This document shows, piece after piece, positions 14,726-17,926 of a stretch of 17,926 nt of DNA. Within the stretch, counting starts at the first letter, position 1. Every line of letters begins with the position of its first letter. The stretch comes from CAYPHJ01 sp964410485 (GTDB lineage Bacteria > Desulfobacterota > Binatia > UBA9968): contig CAYPHJ010000092.1 of NCBI GenBank assembly GCA_964410485.1, forward strand, positions 1-17,926. The letters run 5' to 3'. Below the pieces are notes generated by a model, which searched no databases, was not told where the DNA came from, and saw nothing but the letters and a program-made list of their open reading frames with translations. The position numbers and the translations under genes are program-made.

Positions 14726-15000
14726 TCTGGGGGCGAGCGTAAGATCATGGAACACTCTATGAAAATTGGGGTTGGAACCTCGGCCGCCCTTGTTCTCGGA
14801 TCCGCCTTGGAGCCTTTTCTGAATGTCATTCTGAGGAGCGCCGCGACGAAGAATCTGCTTTTCCTCCGGTCTCCGGTCTTCCGTCCCCGGTCCTCCCTAC
14901 AAAGCAGATCCTTCACTTCGTTCAGGATGACAGTCCTGCTGTACGAGGGAAAGGCACCATTTTCATTCTTCTGCGGGCGAGCGTAAGATCATGAAATACT
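14726..15000. repeat. 31-bp direct repeats flanking an inverted-repeat element
   Basis: The words tctgggggcgagcgtaagatcatg (first copy near 14726-14757) and tctgcgggcgagcgtaagatcatg (second copy near 14970-15000) recur with only small differences, both followed by aa and then act. Between them lies the inverted-repeat element at 14824-14932. The arrangement looks like a local duplication or a nested insertion. Frames crossing it are not conserved proteins. Confidence 0.7.
14824..14932. repeat. Inverted-repeat miniature element (about 109 bp)
   Basis: Terminal inverted repeats tgtcattctga...gaagaatctgcttt (left) and aaagcagatccttcacttcgttcaggatgaca (right) pair over most of their length, with a few extra bases in the left arm. 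The centre is a c/t-rich stretch (ctccggtctccggtcttccg). Similar tgtcattctgag...gaatctgc words are common in non-coding DNA of environmental bacteria. No transposase is linked. Confidence 0.8.
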
Positions 15001-15314
15001 CCCTCGAATCTCCAGGGCGCCAAGTATCCTCACCCCGCCCTAGAACGCACAAGACGTGCCAAATCAAGGCGTGAAGTATTGGAGTGGTGGAGAATTAGAG
15101 TGATGTATAAAACCCCAACCCACTTCAGTACTCCCATACTCCAACACTGCAATCAGCATATTACAATGATTCTCAGAGTTGCAAAAAAATGGGGATGAAA
15201 TCCTGGGAGTGAGAAAATTGTGAAGCAGCTTCTTGCCGGGGGTGTCGCCGGCGCTCGCCGGTGGGCATGTATCTTGCTCCACCTGCGCATATCCCAATTT
15301 AAAATAGAAGAAAC
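15001..15314. other. Gap upstream of the GTPase gene
   Basis: About 310 bp without a supported gene. At 15073-15147 there is a run built on gtattggagtggtggag ... actcccatactccaac, an imperfect inverted repeat that recurs in a clearer form at 17680-17736. At 15237-15265 a GC-rich stretch (gccgggggtgtcgccggcgctcgccgg) can form local hairpins. The promoter of the gene at 15315 should lie after it. Confidence 0.5.
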
Positions 15315-16691
15315 ATGAAATCCGAAATCCACGAGAGACTTAATCGTACCATGCCGGAGCGTGTCATTATCATGGGCGCCGCGGGCAGGGATTTTCACAC
15401 GTTTAATCTTTGCTTCCGCGATGATCCGGAGTCTGAGGTCGTTGCGTTTACCGCGGCACAGATCCCGGGCATCGAAAAGCGACGTTATCCACCCTCGTTA
15501 AGCGGCCCAAACTACCCGGAGGGCATACCGATTTATCCGGAAGAGGAGTTGGAAGAGCTGATTCGAACTGCGGGTGTCCATCAGGTTGTGCTTGCCTACA
15601 GTGATTTGTCTCACGTCAGTGTGATGCATATCGCCTCACGCGTGCTCGCCTGTGGAGCCGATTTCCGCTTGATCGGGCCAAATCGTAGCTTTCTTACTTC
15701 TGCGCGTCCGGTGATCTCAGTCTGCGCGGTTCGCACCGGATGCGGGAAAGATTCCGTGGTGCGACGCATCTCCGCTCTGTTACAAGAGCGCAAGCTGCGC
15801 CCAGTTGTGGTGCGCCATCCCATGCCTTACGGCGACTTGAGCCGGCAAGCTGTACAAAGATTTGCGTCTCTCGATGACTGTGAGCGCCAGAGGTGCACGG
15901 TGGAGGAACGTGAAGAATACGAGCAGCACATTAACCAAGGAATAATCGTTTTTGCCGGCGTTGATTACGCGCGTATACTCGTCGAGGCCGAAAAGGAAGC
16001 CGACATTATCCTCTGGGATGGCGGCAACAACGACTGGCCTTTCTTTAGGCCCGATCTGGAAATCGTTCTGGTCGATCCTCACCGGCCAGGTCACGAACTC
16101 CTCTATCATCCCGGTGAGACCAATCTGCGCCGAGCGCAAGTGATCGTCGTGAACAAGATCGATTCAGCGCCGGTCGGCGGAGTTCAGCAGGTAATGTATA
16201 ACGTCGCCAATACAAATCCCCGCGCGACCGTCATCCAGGCGCGCTCGAACATCACCGTGGACAAGCCGGAACTCATCCGCGGCAAGAAGGTTTTGGTCAT
16301 TGAAGACGGTCCAACGCTCACCCATGGCGAAATGGGTTACGGATCCGGCATTCTGGCGGCCCAACGTCATGGCGCCGCTGAGATTGTCGACCCCCGACCT
16401 TCCGCGCGCGGCAGTTTGCGCGAAACCTTCGATCGCTATCCGCACGTTGGCAAGGCTCTCCCAGCGATGGGCTACTCTCAATCACAACTCGAGGAATTGG
16501 CGGAAACCATCAACGCCGCAGTTTGCGACGCGATTGTCGTGGCGACTCCGGTAGATTTGGCACGCTTAATCCCACTATCTAAACCCCACTGCCGAGTCCG
16601 CTACGACCTCGAGGAAATCAGCCAACCTGACTTGACGAAAGTGGTATCTGATCTCCTCAACACCGTCTCGGCCGAAAAATCATTTGTGTGA
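15315..16691 (+). CDS. Cyclic 2,3-diphosphoglycerate-synthetase-like GTPase-fold protein (458 aa)
   Basis: A large cytoplasmic P-loop protein matching the bacterial family named after cyclic 2,3-diphosphoglycerate synthetase. An N-terminal Rossmann-like domain (about 13-128) begins ERVIIMGAAGRDFHTFN and holds YPEGIPIYPEEELE. The P-loop domain has the loop VRTGCGKDSV (139-148), ILWDGGNND (232-240) with the Asp-Gly-Gly of the DxxG type, and VNKID (279-283), as in GTPases. The C-terminal part has the family block EDGPTLTHGEMGYGSG (330-345). In the P-loop the residue after Lys is Asp rather than Ser/Thr. The first ATG (15315) has a weak AGAAG; a second ATG at 15351 (MPERVII) also fits. The biochemical role in bacteria is not established, so cDPG synthesis is a name by homology only. 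Confidence 0.85.
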   Translation: MKSEIHERLNRTMPERVIIMGAAGRDFHTFNLCFRDDPESEVVAFTAAQIPGIEKRRYPPSLSGPNYPEGIPIYPEEELEELIRTAGVHQVVLAYSDLSHVSVMHIASRVLACGADFRLIGPNRSFLTSARPVISVCAVRTGCGKDSVVRRISALLQERKLRPVVVRHPMPYGDLSRQAVQRFASLDDCERQRCTVEEREEYEQHINQGIIVFAGVDYARILVEAEKEADIILWDGGNNDWPFFRPDLEIVLVDPHRPGHELLYHPGETNLRRAQVIVVNKIDSAPVGGVQQVMYNVANTNPRATVIQARSNITVDKPELIRGKKVLVIEDGPTLTHGEMGYGSGILAAQRHGAAEIVDPRPSARGSLRETFDRYPHVGKALPAMGYSQSQLEELAETINAAVCDAIVVATPVDLARLIPLSKPHCRVRYDLEEISQPDLTKVVSDLLNTVSAEKSFV

Positions 16692-16692
16692 G

Positions 16693-17199
16693 CTACAAAC
16701 CCGCCTTCTCCCAGACCACTCGCGCAAATTTGTTTTGGTGGCGCCACTTGTACTGGAGGTCGCCACCGCGGGCTTTGCGCACTGCGCGGCCAAGCCTTTG
16801 AGCAAGCTTTTCGGTGGTCGTCTCAACGCGCCAGTCTCCATCGGCTGCAGACAACCCCATGATCCGCTCCAATGGATTCTTCTCTCTGGCCCGCGCTTCT
16901 TCGTTGCGAAGGATTCTGGCGATCTCGCCGCGATCTTCTACCTGCTCAACACCAATCAGCCGCAGTTCACCACCCGGGTAACTTTCGCGTATCTTCATAC
17001 AGGCGGGACAGTAAACAGGATGGGCATGGACTGGACTACTGAATCCCGCAGGCGGGTTCAGCGTCCAATGCCGCCTCGCATAAAAGGCGCCGCAGCCAGT
17101 GCACTGAATGACGCCCTTGGGTGTACGCCGCGGCAGATAGGTGTCTCTCTCGACGATTCTCTTCTTGTATTGAGTATTGTATTTTTTTGCCGATCTCAT
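16693..17199 (-). CDS. BCAM0308-family zinc-ribbon protein (168 aa)
   Basis: A basic cytoplasmic protein with one zinc ribbon: Cys33 and Cys36 (CTGCGAFY), then Cys64 and Cys67 (CPACMKIRESYPGG). After it comes a helical region with ILRNEEARAREKNPLERIMG (96-115), the hallmark of the BCAM0308 family, then VETTTEKLAQRLGRAVRKA and a last strand FARVVWEK. The layout resembles a zinc ribbon followed by an NMD3-like fold, so an RNA or ribosome link is possible but unproven. A GGAGA lies upstream of the ATG at 17199. Its stop is separated by one base from the stop of the convergent GTPase-like gene. The zf-TFIIB gene lies upstream on the same strand after 138 bp. Confidence 0.88.
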   Translation of the reverse strand: MRSAKKYNTQYKKRIVERDTYLPRRTPKGVIQCTGCGAFYARRHWTLNPPAGFSSPVHAHPVYCPACMKIRESYPGGELRLIGVEQVEDRGEIARILRNEEARAREKNPLERIMGLSAADGDWRVETTTEKLAQRLGRAVRKARGGDLQYKWRHQNKFARVVWEKAGL

Positions 17200-17246
17200 T
17201 GTCTCTCCTATTCCGGGCTTCCGCTTCCGCGGGAACTCTCACCTCA

Positions 17247-17269
17247 GTCCTCTTCCAGAGGGAGAGGAC
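17247..17269. repeat. Short hairpin between the zinc-ribbon genes
   Basis: gtcctct-tccagaggg-agaggac forms a 7-bp stem with a small inner pairing. With the flanks cctcag and gcgagcgaag it looks like a diverged relative of the palindrome at 1997-2019. Confidence 0.6.
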
Positions 17270-17337
17270 GTGCGAGCGAAGTCGGGTGCAGTCTTAACAC
17301 GTCACCCAGCCTCCACAGTCCCACTGAAACCCACCCC

Positions 17338-17661
17338 TCAGTCTTTGGGTGTCAATTTGCCGATCCAGGGTGCCAGGGGACCGCGATTGAGTCTCGTAAT
17401 CACGGCTTCAAGCTCGTCCTTGTCCATCCAGATGCCACCGCACTTTTCGCAGCGGTCGAGAAGGACTCCCTGGAACTCGTGACTCTCCAGTACACCGTCG
17501 CATTTAGGACAGCGGGGTTGCTTCCCCGTGTCGACCTTCTTGAGTTGATTCCTGAGCTTTTCCAACAGCTCACGGTCGCGCTGGGCAAAGTAAATATCTT
17601 CCTTGGCGCGTTCGACCAGCTTCATTTTCTCACCAAATCGATCTTTCTCGTCTCTTGCCAT
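17338..17661 (-). CDS. zf-TFIIB zinc-ribbon protein (107 aa)
   Basis: A small protein with a charged helical N-terminal half (ERAKEDIYFAQRDRELLEKLRNQLKK, 17-42) and a TFIIB-type zinc ribbon. The zinc ligands are Cys51-x2-Cys54 (CPKC) and Cys71-x2-Cys74 (CEKCGGIW). These are followed by the family's MDKDELEAVI (79-88), which completes the CP.C...C..C.G.W.D..EL signature. The C-terminus is short. GGAGGAG lies 6 nt before the ATG at 17661, a strong site. Function is unknown; such proteins are widespread and may bind nucleic acid or a partner enzyme. It precedes the BCAM0308-type gene and may be co-transcribed with it. Confidence 0.9.
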   Translation of the reverse strand: MARDEKDRFGEKMKLVERAKEDIYFAQRDRELLEKLRNQLKKVDTGKQPRCPKCDGVLESHEFQGVLLDRCEKCGGIWMDKDELEAVITRLNRGPLAPWIGKLTPKD

Positions 17662-17679
17662 GGCCTCTCCTCCAAAGAT

Positions 17680-17736
17680 TGGAGTGGTGGAGTATTGGAG
17701 TGATGGATTAAAAAGCTTCCACTACTCCAATACTCC
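17680..17736. repeat. ggagtggtggag / ccactactcc inverted repeat
   Basis: Arms ggagtattggagtgatgg and ccactactccaatactcc pair around taaaaagctt. The same words occur in a degraded form at 15073-15147, so this is a third dispersed inverted-repeat family in the window. It lies in the leader of the zf-TFIIB gene. Confidence 0.75.
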
Positions 17737-17737
17737 G

Positions 17738-17869
17738 GCAGGTTGCTGAAAAAAGTTCGGAATGCTTCGACAGGCTCAGCATGAACGGAAAATCCCTACT
17801 CATTTCAAGTTCGTCTCCGTTCGCCCTGAGGTTCTCGAAGGGTGAACGGAGAGTTTTTCAGCAGCCTGC
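17738..17869. repeat. Miniature element with terminal inverted repeats (about 132 bp)
   Basis: The ends gcaggttgctgaaaaa and tttttcagcagcctgc are 16-bp inverted repeats with one mismatch. Inside lies a second inverted pair, cttcgacaggctcagcatgaacgg and ccgttcgccctgaggttctcgaag, with mismatches. The nested palindrome and absence of coding capacity fit a MITE-like non-autonomous element. It abuts the 17680-17736 repeat. From 17870 to the window end there is nothing recognisable. Confidence 0.85.
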
Positions 17870-17926
17870 TAGCTAGTACTCTATTGTATTTTAGAAGGTT
17901 ACTGCGACTAAAAGTTTCCCCTCACT

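Noticed and set aside
14675..14986. A 103-codon plus-strand open frame
   Set aside because: It spans the direct repeats and the inverted-repeat element, so the frame is an accident of repeat sequence.
16684..17703. A 339-codon plus-strand open frame
   Set aside because: It runs antisense through both zinc-ribbon genes, which have intact Cys motifs and good ribosome binding sites. The plus-strand product has no recognisable domain.
1195..17869. Repeats as a CRISPR array
   Set aside because: Repeats are few, long, palindromic and widely spaced, without regular spacers or cas genes.

Overview
The window looks like a chromosomal segment (by eye mid-50s % GC) of an uncultivated Gram-negative bacterium. 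An outer-membrane beta-barrel protein with a signal peptide, an N-terminal-rhodanese/metallo-beta-lactamase fusion, DUF2934 and BCAM0308-type small proteins, and many short palindromic elements between genes fit lineages such as Desulfobacterota/Binatota, Methylomirabilota or Nitrospirota. This placement is an inference with low confidence. No rRNA, tRNA, CRISPR array, integrase or transposase was seen.

Layout. From 328 to 9830 every recognised gene is on the minus strand. Read 3'-to-5' on the map these are a TauE/SafE exporter, an OsmC-like peroxidase, a CoA-binding/CBS protein, a cyclic-nucleotide-binding-domain protein paired with a nucleotide-transporter/HEAT-repeat protein, a TVP38-type membrane protein, TusA, a rhodanese-MBL fusion and a DsrE-like protein. 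From 10145 onward the strands alternate: an outer-membrane barrel (+), a CDF metal exporter (-), a UPF0104/LPG-synthase-TM membrane protein (+), a flavin/F420 split-barrel protein (+), a stretch with only tiny genes (14131-14613, -), a large cyclic-2,3-diphosphoglycerate-synthetase-like GTPase (+), and two zinc-ribbon proteins (-).

How genes may work together. DsrE-like, rhodanese-MBL, TusA and probably TVP38 read in one direction at 6835-9830. They form a sulfane-sulfur (persulfide) handling set: two sulfur carriers, a thiol/persulfide-processing fusion enzyme with a complete 2-His-1-Asp iron site, and a membrane protein. The TauE/SafE exporter and OsmC at the left end would fit sulfite export and peroxide defence but are not physically joined to that set. 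The transporter/HEAT protein and the CNB protein, 8 bp apart, look like one functional unit split over two genes.

Most notable points. (1) A 29-codon membrane-peptide ORF at 14613-14524 (-) ends in UGA, continues in frame for 20 more codons with a U-x4-C spacing, and has a perfect 6-bp hairpin with a GUC loop about 24 nt after the UGA. It is a candidate very small membrane selenoprotein. (2) A 57-aa DUF2934 gene lies just downstream of it. (3) Repeat structure is extensive: a 127-bp element present twice with two differences, a second ~150-bp element present twice, and several single-copy or degenerate inverted-repeat elements that fill nearly every gap longer than 200 bp.
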